Positions 35,751 through 44,526 of a stretch of 61,410 nucleotides of DNA are shown piece after piece (within the stretch, counting starts at the first letter, position 1; every line of letters starts with the position of its first letter). The position numbers and the translations under genes are program-made. The notes under the pieces were generated by a model that was given only the letters and a program-made list of their open reading frames with translations, did not search any database and had not been told where the DNA came from. This stretch comes from Microvirga sp. (GTDB lineage Bacteria; Pseudomonadota; Alphaproteobacteria; Rhizobiales; Beijerinckiaceae). Where the stretch lies: positions 1 through 61,410 of the forward strand of contig JAQSWQ010000014.1 in NCBI GenBank assembly GCA_029266525.1, given 5' to 3'.

Positions 35751-37268
35751 ATGAATCGACGCCTCACGACGGCACTTCTCGCCGCCACCGCGCTTGCGGC
35801 CTCGATCGGGCTTGCCAGCGCGCAAACCACCCTGCGCATCGGTCTCGCCGAAGACCCCGACGTGCTCGACCCCTCCCTCGCTAGGACTTACGTCGGGCGT
35901 ATCGTGTTCGCGTCGCTCTGCGACAAGCTCTTCGACATCGACGAGAAGCTCAATGCCGTGCCGCAATTGGCGCTGTCCCACGAGACCGCGGACGACGGCA
36001 AGATCGTCACGATCACGCTGCGGCCGAACGTCAAGTTCCACGACGGCGAGGCCATGGACGCCGAGGCCGTGAAGTTCTCGCTCGAGCGCCACATGACCAT
36101 GCAGGGCTCCTTCCGCAGGCCCGAGCTCGCCTCCGTCGACAAGGTCGAGGTGGTGGACCCGCTAACCGTGCGGCTGCACCTCAAGACGCCGTTCTCGCCC
36201 CTGATCTCGCAGCTCACCGATCGCGCCGGCATGATGGTCTCGCCGAAAGCCGCCAAGGAGGCCGGCGAACGGTTCGGCCAGAAGCCGGTCTGCGCCGGCC
36301 CCTACAAATTCGTCGAGCGCGTGCCGCAAGACCGCATCGTGGTCGAGAAGTTCGGGGACTACTGGGACAAGGGCAAGGTCCACATCCACCGCATCGTCTA
36401 CCAGCCTATCGTCGACTCGACGGTGCGGCTCGCCAACCTCAAATCAGGCCAGCTCGACCTCATCGAGCGCATGCTCGCGACCGACATCAAGGAGGTCCGC
36501 GGCAATCCGCGCCTCAAGCTCGCGACGGTCACCGAGATCGGCTATCAGTCGATCACCATCAATGTGGGCAAGGGCGAGCCGGCGAAGGGCCCGCTCGGCT
36601 CCGACCCGCGGGTGCGCAAGGCGCTCGAGCTGTCGATCGACCGCGACGCGCTGAACCAGGTCGTCTACAACGGCGAATACGTGGTCGGAAACCAGTGGGT
36701 CAGCCCCGAGCACCCTTATTATCAGCAGAAATTCCCGACCCCGAAGCGCGACGTCGCGAAAGCCAAGGAGCTCATCAAGCAGGCCGGCGCGCCGACGCCG
36801 ATCGCCGTCGACTACATGGTGCCGCAGAACCCGGAGACCCGGCAGGCCGCGGAGGTGATCCAGGCGATGGCGGCGGAAGCCGGCTTCGACATGAAGATCC
36901 GGGTGGTCGAGTTCGCAACCTCGCTCAAGGAGGCCGAGGACGGACGCTACCAAGCCTACATGCTGAACTGGTCCGGCCGCCCCGACCCGGACGGCAACCT
37001 CTACGTTTTCCACCGCTCGAAGGCGCCGCAGAACTACGGCGGCTATTCGAACCCGGAGGTCGATGCCTGGCTCGACGAGGCGCGCACCAAGAGCGGACAG
37101 GCCGAACGTAAGGCGATCTACGAGAAGGTTGCAGAGAAGCTCCTCAACGAGGGCTCGCTGATCTACCTCTTCCACCGCAGATGGCTGATCGCCCACACCG
37201 CGAAGCTGGAAGGGCTGAAGATGCTGCCAGACGGGTTGGTGCGCGTGGTCGGATTGCAGCTCAAATAG
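35751..37268 (+). CDS. Peptide ABC transporter substrate-binding protein (SBP family 5)
   Basis: 505 residues. The signal peptide MNRRLTTALLAATALAASIGLASAQ directs it to the periplasm. The family 5 fold is shown by TLRPNVKFHDGEAMDAEAVKFSLER (about 85-110), CAGPYKFVERVPQDRIVVEKFGDYWDKG and DPRVRKALELSIDRDAL. Ligand probably a short or gamma-glutamyl peptide, inferred from the adjacent ggt. A strong GGGAGAG ribosome site precedes the ATG. A palindromic element separates it from the permease genes. Confidence 0.94.
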   Translation: MNRRLTTALLAATALAASIGLASAQTTLRIGLAEDPDVLDPSLARTYVGRIVFASLCDKLFDIDEKLNAVPQLALSHETADDGKIVTITLRPNVKFHDGEAMDAEAVKFSLERHMTMQGSFRRPELASVDKVEVVDPLTVRLHLKTPFSPLISQLTDRAGMMVSPKAAKEAGERFGQKPVCAGPYKFVERVPQDRIVVEKFGDYWDKGKVHIHRIVYQPIVDSTVRLANLKSGQLDLIERMLATDIKEVRGNPRLKLATVTEIGYQSITINVGKGEPAKGPLGSDPRVRKALELSIDRDALNQVVYNGEYVVGNQWVSPEHPYYQQKFPTPKRDVAKAKELIKQAGAPTPIAVDYMVPQNPETRQAAEVIQAMAAEAGFDMKIRVVEFATSLKEAEDGRYQAYMLNWSGRPDPDGNLYVFHRSKAPQNYGGYSNPEVDAWLDEARTKSGQAERKAIYEKVAEKLLNEGSLIYLFHRRWLIAHTAKLEGLKMLPDGLVRVVGLQLK

Positions 37269-37277
37269 CTCCGCGCT

Positions 37278-37384
37278 CGTCATCCCGGACGCGCCGAAAG
37301 GCGTGATCCGGGATCTCGTGGCGATGAAGCGCCCTCACCTCCGAAAGGTCCCGGATCGCCGCTGGCGCGGCGTCCGGGATGACG
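37278..37384. repeat. Palindromic intergenic element (REP-like), copy 1
   Basis: 107 bases bounded by a perfect 15-bp inverted repeat: cgtcatcccggacgc at 37278-37292 and its complement at 37370-37384. Inner segments (gatccgggatc and gtcccggatc) form further arms. It fills the gap between the binding-protein gene and the first permease gene. A relative is at 42564-42674. The shared inner words GATGRAGCGCCCTC and ends GTCATCC/GGATGAC show common origin. Confidence 0.85.
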
Positions 37385-37394
37385 TGTGTTTGAG

Positions 37395-38336
37395 ATGCTG
37401 ACCCTCATCGGCCGCCGCCTCGTCCAGCTGATCCCGACCTTGTTCTTCGTGTCGGTGATCATCTTCTCGCTGCAGCAGCTCCTGCCGGGCGATCCGGCGC
37501 TCGTCATGGCAGGCGAGGAGAAGGATCCGGAGGTGATCGAGCAGATCCGGCGCCAATACCGCCTCGACCAGCCGGTCCCGATCCAATACCTCTACTGGAT
37601 CAAAGGCGTGTTCACCGGCGACCTCGGCGAATCGATGCGGCTCAAGGCGCCGGTGCTGCAGCTCATACTCCAGAAGCTGCCGGTGACGCTCCAGCTCGCA
37701 ACCATGGCGATGGCGATCGCGCTCCTGATCGGCGTCACCGCGGGGGTGGTGTCGGCGGTGAAGCGCGACACGTGGATCGACTACGCCGTCAACGTGATCT
37801 CGCTGTGGGGGATTTCGACGCCGAACTTCTGGCTCGGGATCATGATGATCTTCCTCTTCGCGGTAACGCTCGGCTGGCTTCCGGCTTCCGGCTATGTCAG
37901 CCCGTGGCAGGACTGGCGCCAGAGCCTTGCGACCACGATCATGCCGGCCTTCGTGCTCGGCAACGCCATCGCGGGCGTGATCATGCGCCACACCCGCAGC
38001 GCGATGCTGCAGGCGCTCCAGAGCGATTACGTTCGCACCGCCCGCGCCAAAGGGCTCCAGGAGCGCACGGTGGTGATGAAGCACGCCATGCGCAACGCGC
38101 TTACGCCGGTGATCACGCTCGGCGCGCTGGAGTTCGGGACCTTGCTTTCGGGTGCGGTGCTGACCGAGCAGATCTTCACGATTCCCGGGTTCGGCAAGCT
38201 CATCGTGGACGCGGTCTTCAACCGCGATTATGCCGTGGTGCAGGGTGTCGTCCTGGTCACGGCGACGACCTACATCATCCTGAACCTCCTCGCCGACGTC
38301 GGCTACATCCTCGTCAACCCGAGGCTGAGGGGATGA
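37395..38336 (+). CDS. Peptide ABC transporter permease (DppB/OppB type)
   Basis: 313 residues with six transmembrane helices. MLTLIGRRLVQLIPTLFFVSVIIFSL is the first, and the EAA loop that docks the ATPase is YVRTARAKGLQERTVVMKHAMRNAL near 220-245. The GTG at 37386 is an alternative start that lies next to the palindromic element. Works with the downstream DppC-type permease. Confidence 0.93.
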   Translation: MLTLIGRRLVQLIPTLFFVSVIIFSLQQLLPGDPALVMAGEEKDPEVIEQIRRQYRLDQPVPIQYLYWIKGVFTGDLGESMRLKAPVLQLILQKLPVTLQLATMAMAIALLIGVTAGVVSAVKRDTWIDYAVNVISLWGISTPNFWLGIMMIFLFAVTLGWLPASGYVSPWQDWRQSLATTIMPAFVLGNAIAGVIMRHTRSAMLQALQSDYVRTARAKGLQERTVVMKHAMRNALTPVITLGALEFGTLLSGAVLTEQIFTIPGFGKLIVDAVFNRDYAVVQGVVLVTATTYIILNLLADVGYILVNPRLRG

Positions 38337-39220
38337 CCGTCCACGCGCTTCCGCACGCCATCGAAGCGGCCGATGTCTCGATCGAGACCCCTGCCCGCCG
38401 GGCTTGGCGCCGGCTCGTTCGCCGGCGGGGGGCGATGGTCGGTCTTGCGGTGATCGTGCTCGTGATCCTCGTTGCCCTGTTCGCGCCGCTGATCGCTCCG
38501 TACGATCCGGCGACCCAGAGCTGGTCGGCGGTACGCAAGCCGCCCTCGGCAGCTTATTGGCTCGGCACCGACGAGGTCGGGCGCGACCTTCTCTCGCGCA
38601 TCATCTACGGAGCGCGCGCCTCGCTCTCGGCGGGCGTGATCTCGGTCGGCATAGCCATCGCGGTCGGCGTGCCGCTCGGCCTCGTCGCCGGCTACGCCGG
38701 CGGGCTCCTCGACGGGCTCGTCAGCCGCATCACCGACGCCATGCTCGCCTGCCCCTTCCTGATCCTCGCGATCGCGCTTGCCGCCTTCCTCGGCCCGAGC
38801 CTCGGCAATGCCATGATCGCCATCGGCGTGACCGCAACCCCGATCTTCATCCGCCTCACCCGCGGCCAGGTGCTGTCGGTCAAGGCCGAGGATTACGTCG
38901 AGGCAGCGCGGGCGATCGGCAATCCGCACCCGCGCATCGTGCTCCGTCACATCCTGCCGAACGTGCTGCCGCAGCTCCTGGTGCAGGCAACGCTCACCGT
39001 CGCAACCGCGATCATTGCCGAGGCGAGCCTGTCCTTCCTCGGCCTCGGCCAGCAGCCGCCGGCGCCGTCCTGGGGCTCGATGCTGAACTCGGCGCAGCGC
39101 TTCCTCGTCAACGCGCCCTGGATGGCGGTGTGGCCGGGGCTTGCGATCTTCCTGACCGTGCTCTCGTTCAACCTTCTCGGCGACGGCCTGCGCGACGCGC
39201 TCGATCCACGATCGAAATAG
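38333..39220 (+). CDS. Peptide ABC transporter permease (DppC/OppC type)
   Basis: 295 residues; ATG overlaps the DppB-type stop by 4 bases. An N-terminal cytoplasmic region with WRRLVRRRGAMVGLAVIVLVILVALFAPLIAPYDP is the typical OppC_N domain. The EAA loop is YVEAARAIGNPHPRIVLRHILPN. It completes the importer and ends the cluster. It is convergent with leuD, with only 3 bases between stops. Confidence 0.94.
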   Translation: MTVHALPHAIEAADVSIETPARRAWRRLVRRRGAMVGLAVIVLVILVALFAPLIAPYDPATQSWSAVRKPPSAAYWLGTDEVGRDLLSRIIYGARASLSAGVISVGIAIAVGVPLGLVAGYAGGLLDGLVSRITDAMLACPFLILAIALAAFLGPSLGNAMIAIGVTATPIFIRLTRGQVLSVKAEDYVEAARAIGNPHPRIVLRHILPNVLPQLLVQATLTVATAIIAEASLSFLGLGQQPPAPSWGSMLNSAQRFLVNAPWMAVWPGLAIFLTVLSFNLLGDGLRDALDPRSK

Positions 39221-39223
39221 ATC

Positions 39224-39835
39224 CTATCGAGCTGGCGCCGCCCAAGGCCGGCGCTCGGCGTCGCGCTTCGCAAAGGTGTCGATCTCCGCGCGAAAGCTCG
39301 CGGTGAGGTCGAGATCGTCCCAGCCATTCAGGAGCTTCATGCGCCAGACCGGGTCGATGGCGAAGGCCATGACGTGGTTCCCGGCCCGGATCGTCTGCGC
39401 CTCGAGGTCGATCGAGACCTCGGCGGCGCCGTGCTCCAGCGCCGCGATCAACTCCTCCGCCTTGGCCTCGGCCACTCGCGCCGGGAGGAGCCCGTTGTTG
39501 ACCGCGTTCGAGGCGAAGATGTCGCCCAAGCTCGGCGCGATCACGCAGCGGATGCCGTAATCGGCGAGGGCGTACACCGCCGACTCGCGCGAGGAGCCGG
39601 CGCCGAAGTTGCGGCGCGCCACGATGATCTGCGCTTCCGCCCATTGCGGCCGATTCAGCGGGAAGTCCCGCCTGGGCTTGCCATCGGCGTCGAAGCGCAT
39701 GTCGTGGAACAGCATCGGCGCGTGACTCTGCGAACGCGGCGTCCGGATGAAGCGTGCCGGCAGGATCTGATCCGTGTCGATGTTGGCACGCGCGATCGGG
39801 CAGGCGAGCGCGGCGAGGTGGCGGAAGGGCTCCAT
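39224..39835 (-). CDS. leuD: LeuD-like small subunit of an aconitase-family (de)hydratase
   Basis: 203 residues. Motifs ANIDTDQILPARF (about 18-30), RNFGAGSSRESA (about 75-86) and IRCVIAPSLGDIFASNAVNNGLLP match isopropylmalate isomerase small subunits. It forms the swivelling domain that closes the active site of LeuC. Its ATG overlaps the leuC stop. Because it faces a catabolic cluster, the true substrate may be another hydroxy diacid. Confidence 0.93.
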   Translation of the reverse strand: MEPFRHLAALACPIARANIDTDQILPARFIRTPRSQSHAPMLFHDMRFDADGKPRRDFPLNRPQWAEAQIIVARRNFGAGSSRESAVYALADYGIRCVIAPSLGDIFASNAVNNGLLPARVAEAKAEELIAALEHGAAEVSIDLEAQTIRAGNHVMAFAIDPVWRMKLLNGWDDLDLTASFRAEIDTFAKRDAERRPWAAPAR

Positions 39836-41247
39836 CACGCCCTCGTTCCGATGAGCGGGCGGACATCGGCGAGATGCCCGGTCACGGCTGCGGCGGCGAC
39901 CATCGCCGGCGACATCAGATGGGTGCGGGCGCCCGGGCCCTGGCGGCCCTTGAAGTTGCGGTTCGTGGTCGAGGCGCAGCGCTCGCCCGGCGGCACCACG
40001 TCGCCGTTGATGCCGACGCACATCGAGCAACCCGACTCCACCCATTCGAGTCCGGCTTCCCTGAAAATGCGGTCGAGGCCCTCCTCCTCGGCCTGCCTTT
40101 TCACGAGCGAGGAGCCCGGCGAGACAAAGCCTGGCACTCGCGCCGTTCGACCCGCGAGCACGGCGGCGGCGGCACGCAGATCCTCGATGCGGCTGTTCGT
40201 GCAGGAGCCGATGAACACGCGGTCGACCCGGACCTCGGTGAGAAGCTGCCCCGGGCGCAGCCCCATATAGGCGAGCGCGTCGCGAATCTGGGCCGCCTTC
40301 CCGGGATCGGGCGCATGCTCGGGATCGGGGACCACGCCGTCGATCGGCAGCGCGTCCTCGGGGCTCACGCCCCAGGTGACCACCGGCGCGATCTCGGCGC
40401 CGTCGAGCGCGACCTCGCGGTCGAACTCCGCCTCCGCGTCGCTCGCGAGCGACAGCCAATCGGCGGCGGCGCGCTCGAAATCCTCGCCCTTGGGCGCAAA
40501 GGGCCGGCCGCGGAGGTAAGTGACGGTGGTCTCGTCGGGCGCAACCATGCCGCAGCGCGCACCGGCCTCGATCGAAAGATTGCAGAGCGTGAGGCGGCCT
40601 TCCATCGACAGCGCCCGGACGGCCGCTCCAGCGTATTCGACCGCATGCCCCTGCGCGCCGTCGGCGCCGATGCGTGCGATGATCGAAAGCGCGATGTCCT
40701 TCGCTCCCACTCCCGGCGCGGTTCGCCCTTCGACCTTGACGCGCATCGGCTTCGGCTTCTTCTGCCACAGCGTCTGGGTCATCAGCACATGCGCGACCTC
40801 GGAGGCGCCGATGCCGAAGGCGTAAGCGCCGAAGGCTCCGTGCGTGGAGGTGTGGCTGTCCCCACATACGATGAGGAGCCCCGGCAAGGTGAGGCCCTGC
40901 TCCGGCCCGACCACATGCACGATGCCCTGGCGCGGATCCTGCAAACCGAAAAGCTCGATGCCGTTTGCAGCGCTGTTCTCGGTGAGCTGATCGACCATGT
41001 GCCGGATGCTCTCGTCCGGAATCGGCGCGCTGCGCCCGCGCGTCGGCACGTAATGGTCGGCAATGCCGAAGGTGAGGTCCGCGCGCGCGACGCCCGCCCC
41101 CTTCTTCTTCAGCTGGTCGAAGGCGTGGAAGGAGCCTTCATGGATGAAATGGCGGTCGACCCACAGCAGCGTCGCGCCGTCCTCGCGGGCGACCACGGCG
41201 TGGGCGTCCCAGAGCTTGTCGAACAATGACCTCGGCGCCTCTCCCAT
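39835..41247 (-). CDS. leuC: LeuC-like large subunit of an aconitase-family (de)hydratase
   Basis: 470 residues with the aconitase iron-sulfur cysteines: one in FIGSCTNSR and two in ESGCSMC. CGDSHTSTHGAFGA is the other signature. It interconverts 2- and 3-isopropylmalate or a related hydroxy acid using a [4Fe-4S] cluster. The N-terminal DRHFIHEGSFHAFDQL lacks the VTSPQAF wording of biosynthetic LeuC, which suggests a divergent paralogue. The ATG at 41247 is chosen over 41298. It is divergent from the Liv-type operon, with 92 bases between starts. Confidence 0.93.
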   Translation of the reverse strand: MGEAPRSLFDKLWDAHAVVAREDGATLLWVDRHFIHEGSFHAFDQLKKKGAGVARADLTFGIADHYVPTRGRSAPIPDESIRHMVDQLTENSAANGIELFGLQDPRQGIVHVVGPEQGLTLPGLLIVCGDSHTSTHGAFGAYAFGIGASEVAHVLMTQTLWQKKPKPMRVKVEGRTAPGVGAKDIALSIIARIGADGAQGHAVEYAGAAVRALSMEGRLTLCNLSIEAGARCGMVAPDETTVTYLRGRPFAPKGEDFERAAADWLSLASDAEAEFDREVALDGAEIAPVVTWGVSPEDALPIDGVVPDPEHAPDPGKAAQIRDALAYMGLRPGQLLTEVRVDRVFIGSCTNSRIEDLRAAAAVLAGRTARVPGFVSPGSSLVKRQAEEEGLDRIFREAGLEWVESGCSMCVGINGDVVPPGERCASTTNRNFKGRQGPGARTHLMSPAMVAAAAVTGHLADVRPLIGTRA

Positions 41248-41339
41248 CCCGGGCTCCTCGCGAAGGGCAATATTGCGCCCGCCCTCACTTAACCTCAAAC
41301 TCCGCCGGTTTCAGCATCGCCGGAGCGGAAGGAAGCCTC

Positions 41340-42554
41340 ATGTCGCTCATCGATCGTCGCACCGTTCTCAAGACCGGCACCGCGGCCGCCGCGCTCGTCG
41401 CCGCTCCGGCCTATCTGAGGGCGCAGGCCGGCGCCGTAAAGGTGGGCATCCTGCAGCCGGTGACCGGCGCGCTCGCCCAGGATGGCGAACTCGGACGCAC
41501 CGGCGCCGAAGCAGCCATCAACGAAATCAACTCCTCGGGCGGCCTCAAGTCACTTGGCGGGGCAAAGATCGAGATGGTGTTCGGCGACGCCCGCTCCAAC
41601 CCGGAAGCCGGCACGCAGGAAGTCGAGCGCATGCAGGCCGAAGGCGTCGTGGCGATCGTCGGCGGTTTCGCAAGTCCCATCTGCCTTGCGGCGACGCAGG
41701 CCGCGGCCCGCTACGAGCTGCCCTACATCGTGGACGTCGGCGTCTCGGACCAGATCACGAGCCGCGGGCTCAAGAATACCTTCCGCTTCGGCCCGGGGTT
41801 CGGCATCGTCACCGGCACCGCCGTCGAGAACCTGACCAAGCTCAACGACGCTGCCGGAAGGCCGGCGAAGACGGTCGTCCTGGTGCACGAGGACCAGCTC
41901 TTCGGATCGGGGCTCGCGAAGCTGATGCAGAACGAGCTGCCGAAGCGCGGCTTCGAGATCCTCGACACGATCGCCCATCCGACGCCGGCACGCGATATGT
42001 CCAACATCGCGCTGCGCATCCGCTCCCTGAACCCCGACCTCGTCATCCCCTCCAGCTACTACAACGAGTTCGTGCTGCTCGCCCGCACCATGCAGCAGCA
42101 GCGCATCCGCCCGAAAGGCGTTTACGCGGTGCTGAACGGGGCGGCATCGAACTACCGCTTCGTCAAGGAGTTCCCGGACGCCGCCGCGAACGTCATGGAT
42201 TGCAACCATTGGCATGATCCGCGCAATCCGAAGGCGGTGGCGGTGAAGAAGCAGGTCGACGATGCGGGCAAGCTCTGGGCCTACAACGTACCGCTCAACT
42301 ATTCCTGCGTCATGCTGCTCGCCGATGCGATCGAGCGCGCCGGCTCGGCCGATCGCGGCAAGATCATCGAGGCGCTCGCGGCGACAAGCGGCGCCTTCAA
42401 GGCACACATCATGCCCTATGGCGACACCCGTTTCGTCAACGGCCAGAACCAGGGCGCCGGGCCCGTCAACACGCAAGTCCAGGGCAACGACATCAAGGTT
42501 ATCTTCCCGGAGAGCTTCGCCGACGCGAAGCCGGTCTTTCCGGCGAGGGGGTGA
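41340..42554 (+). CDS. Branched-chain amino acid-type ABC transporter substrate-binding protein
   Basis: 404 residues. The leader MSLIDRRTVLKTGTAAAALVAAPAYLRAQ has a twin-arginine (RRTVLK) motif, so export is probably by Tat. The Leu/Ile/Val-binding fold opens with VKVGILQPVTGALAQDGELGRTGAEAAINEIN and continues with MVFGDARSNPEAGTQEVERM. Related proteins bind many carboxylates and amides, not just amino acids. It heads the importer and is separated from livH by a palindromic element. Confidence 0.94.
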   Translation: MSLIDRRTVLKTGTAAAALVAAPAYLRAQAGAVKVGILQPVTGALAQDGELGRTGAEAAINEINSSGGLKSLGGAKIEMVFGDARSNPEAGTQEVERMQAEGVVAIVGGFASPICLAATQAAARYELPYIVDVGVSDQITSRGLKNTFRFGPGFGIVTGTAVENLTKLNDAAGRPAKTVVLVHEDQLFGSGLAKLMQNELPKRGFEILDTIAHPTPARDMSNIALRIRSLNPDLVIPSSYYNEFVLLARTMQQQRIRPKGVYAVLNGAASNYRFVKEFPDAAANVMDCNHWHDPRNPKAVAVKKQVDDAGKLWAYNVPLNYSCVMLLADAIERAGSADRGKIIEALAATSGAFKAHIMPYGDTRFVNGQNQGAGPVNTQVQGNDIKVIFPESFADAKPVFPARG

Positions 42555-42563
42555 TCGCCGAAC

Positions 42564-42674
42564 GTCATCCTCGGCCGGAGCGCGAAGCGCGGGGAGCCGA
42601 GAAGCTTAGGACGATGGAGCGCCCTCGTTCCCACGAGGTCCTCGGGTCGACGCTTTGCGTCGCCCGAGGATGAC
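42564..42674. repeat. Palindromic intergenic element (REP-like), copy 2
   Basis: 111 bases bounded by a perfect 11-bp inverted repeat, gtcatcctcgg and ccgaggatgac. Inner arms include cgcgaagcgcg and a cacgag/ctcgtt pair. As with copy 1 it sits between the binding-protein gene and the first permease gene of an importer operon. Such elements stabilise upstream mRNA and reduce downstream expression in other bacteria. Confidence 0.8.
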
Positions 42675-42688
42675 CACCCCGTGACTTG

Positions 42689-43561
42689 ATGTACGCCCCC
42701 GCGATCGTCGCCGAAGCCTTCCTCAACGGGCTCCTGACCGGCTCGGTCTATGCGCTCATCGCGCTCGGCCTCACGCTCGTCTACGGCGTGCTGCACATCA
42801 TCAACTTCGCACACGGCGCGCTCCTCACTGGAGCGATGTTCGCGGTGTGGGCGGCGCATGCTGGGCTCGGGCTCGACCCGTATCTCGCCATCCCTCTCCT
42901 TACGCCCCTGTTCTTCGCTCTCGGCTACGCACTCCAACGCTTCGTCATCGGCCCGGCGAGCCACGGCAGCGAGTCCAACATCCTGCTTGTCACCCTTGGT
43001 CTCGCCATCATCATCGAAAATGCGCTCCTCGCCACATTCCGATCCGATACGCGCACGCTCGCGACAGACTACGGCTTCCAATCGGTCGAGTTCGGGCCGC
43101 TGATTCTGTCCAAGCCGCGGCTCATCGGCTTCGCGGCGGCGGTCCTGGTCACCATCCTGCTCTGGCTCGTCCTCGCGCACAGCGACACCGGCAAGGCTAT
43201 CCGCGCGGTCGCGAAGGAGAAGCTCGGGGCTCGGCTCGTCGGCATCGATGTGGGGCACGTCTATGCCGTCACCTTCGGCCTCGGCTGCGCCTGCCTTGCC
43301 ATCGCGGCCTGCCTCTTGATGCCGACCTTCTACGTCAACCCGCGGGTCGGCAACGCCTTCGTGCTCGTCGCCTTTACCATCGTGGTGCTCGGCGGAATGA
43401 GCTCGGTCCCCGGCGCGCTCCTCGGAGCGCTGTTCGTCGGAGTCGTGGAAAGCCTTTCCGGGCTTTATTTCGGCGACAGCCTCGGCCAGCTCGGCATCTT
43501 TCTCATCTTCATCCTGGTCCTGCTTGTCCGCCCGACCGGGCTCTTCGGGGCGAAGGCGTGA
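42689..43561 (+). CDS. livH: Branched-chain amino acid-type ABC permease LivH
   Basis: 290 residues, about eight hydrophobic helices. The start ATG follows a TTG, and the protein opens YAPAIVAEAFLNGLLTGSVYALIALGLTLVYGVLHIINFAHGALL, the LivH signature. Later GKAIRAVAKEKLGARLVGIDVGHVYAVTFGLG is the ATPase-contact region. It pairs with LivM to form the membrane channel. Confidence 0.94.
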   Translation: MYAPAIVAEAFLNGLLTGSVYALIALGLTLVYGVLHIINFAHGALLTGAMFAVWAAHAGLGLDPYLAIPLLTPLFFALGYALQRFVIGPASHGSESNILLVTLGLAIIIENALLATFRSDTRTLATDYGFQSVEFGPLILSKPRLIGFAAAVLVTILLWLVLAHSDTGKAIRAVAKEKLGARLVGIDVGHVYAVTFGLGCACLAIAACLLMPTFYVNPRVGNAFVLVAFTIVVLGGMSSVPGALLGALFVGVVESLSGLYFGDSLGQLGIFLIFILVLLVRPTGLFGAKA

Positions 43562-44523
43562 CCGCGCGCGATCTCCTGCCGATCGCGGTCGCCGTAGCGC
43601 TGACCGCTCTTGTGCCTCTGTTCGTCACGACGAACACCGTCCTCAACTTCCTCGTCCTGGTGCTGATCGTCGCGCTCGCGGCACAAGGGTGGAACATCCT
43701 CGGCGGCTTCGGCGGCCAGTTCTCCTTCGGGCACGCGGCCTTCTTCGGCACGGGCGCCTATGCAACCGCGATCCTCCAGACGCGCTTCGGCGTGAATGCC
43801 TGGGCCGGGTTCGCCCTCGGCGTCGCCGCGGGCGCACTCGCCGGCTGGATCATCGGCTATCTGAGTTTCCGCTCGGGGCTGCGCGGCTCCTATTTCGCGC
43901 TCGTCACGCTCGCTTTCGCCGAAGTCTTTCGTATCCTCGCCAACGCCGCGGAAGTGACCGGTGGCGCGGCGGGGATGCTGATAAAGCTCGACATGCGCCC
44001 CGCCAATTTCCAGTTCGCGAGCCGGGCTGTGTTCTTTTGGGTTGCGTTGGCCCTGGTCGCGGCGGCGCTCGTCCTCACGCGAGGCATCGAATGCTCGCGC
44101 TTCGGCGCGCGCCTCGTCGCGATCCGCGAGAACGAGGAGGCAGCGCAGGCGCTCGGGGTCGATACCTTGCGGACGAAGCTCGCGGCGATCACGCTCTCTG
44201 CCGGCGTGACCGCCGCCTCCGGCTGCCTCTATGCGCAGTATTTCCTCTTCGTCGACGCGCAGATCGCCTACGGCACCTGGATCTCCGTCGAGGCGCTGCT
44301 CGCGCCGATCATCGGCGGCGCCGGCACCGCCTTCGGACCGCTGATCGGCGCGCTCTCTCTTCATGCGCTGGGCGAAATCGCGAAGCTCTTCGCCGGGCGA
44401 GTTCCGGGTATCGACCTGGCCCTGTTCGGCTGCCTTCTCGTCGCCGCGGTGGCCTTTGCGCCCGAGGGCATTCTCGGCCTGGCCCGCCGCACCCGGCCGC
44501 GCCTCAAGCCGGCGGCGGGCTGA
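43558..44523 (+). CDS. livM: Branched-chain amino acid-type ABC permease LivM
   Basis: 321 residues from a GTG overlapping the livH stop. LVLIVALAAQGWNILGGFGGQFSFGHAAFFGTGAYATAIL is the LivM signature, and GARLVAIRENEEAAQALGVDTLRTKLAAI is the coupling loop. The upstream extension of this frame lies inside livH and is not coding. Confidence 0.94.
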   Translation: MTARDLLPIAVAVALTALVPLFVTTNTVLNFLVLVLIVALAAQGWNILGGFGGQFSFGHAAFFGTGAYATAILQTRFGVNAWAGFALGVAAGALAGWIIGYLSFRSGLRGSYFALVTLAFAEVFRILANAAEVTGGAAGMLIKLDMRPANFQFASRAVFFWVALALVAAALVLTRGIECSRFGARLVAIRENEEAAQALGVDTLRTKLAAITLSAGVTAASGCLYAQYFLFVDAQIAYGTWISVEALLAPIIGGAGTAFGPLIGALSLHALGEIAKLFAGRVPGIDLALFGCLLVAAVAFAPEGILGLARRTRPRLKPAAG

Positions 44524-44526
44524 GCG

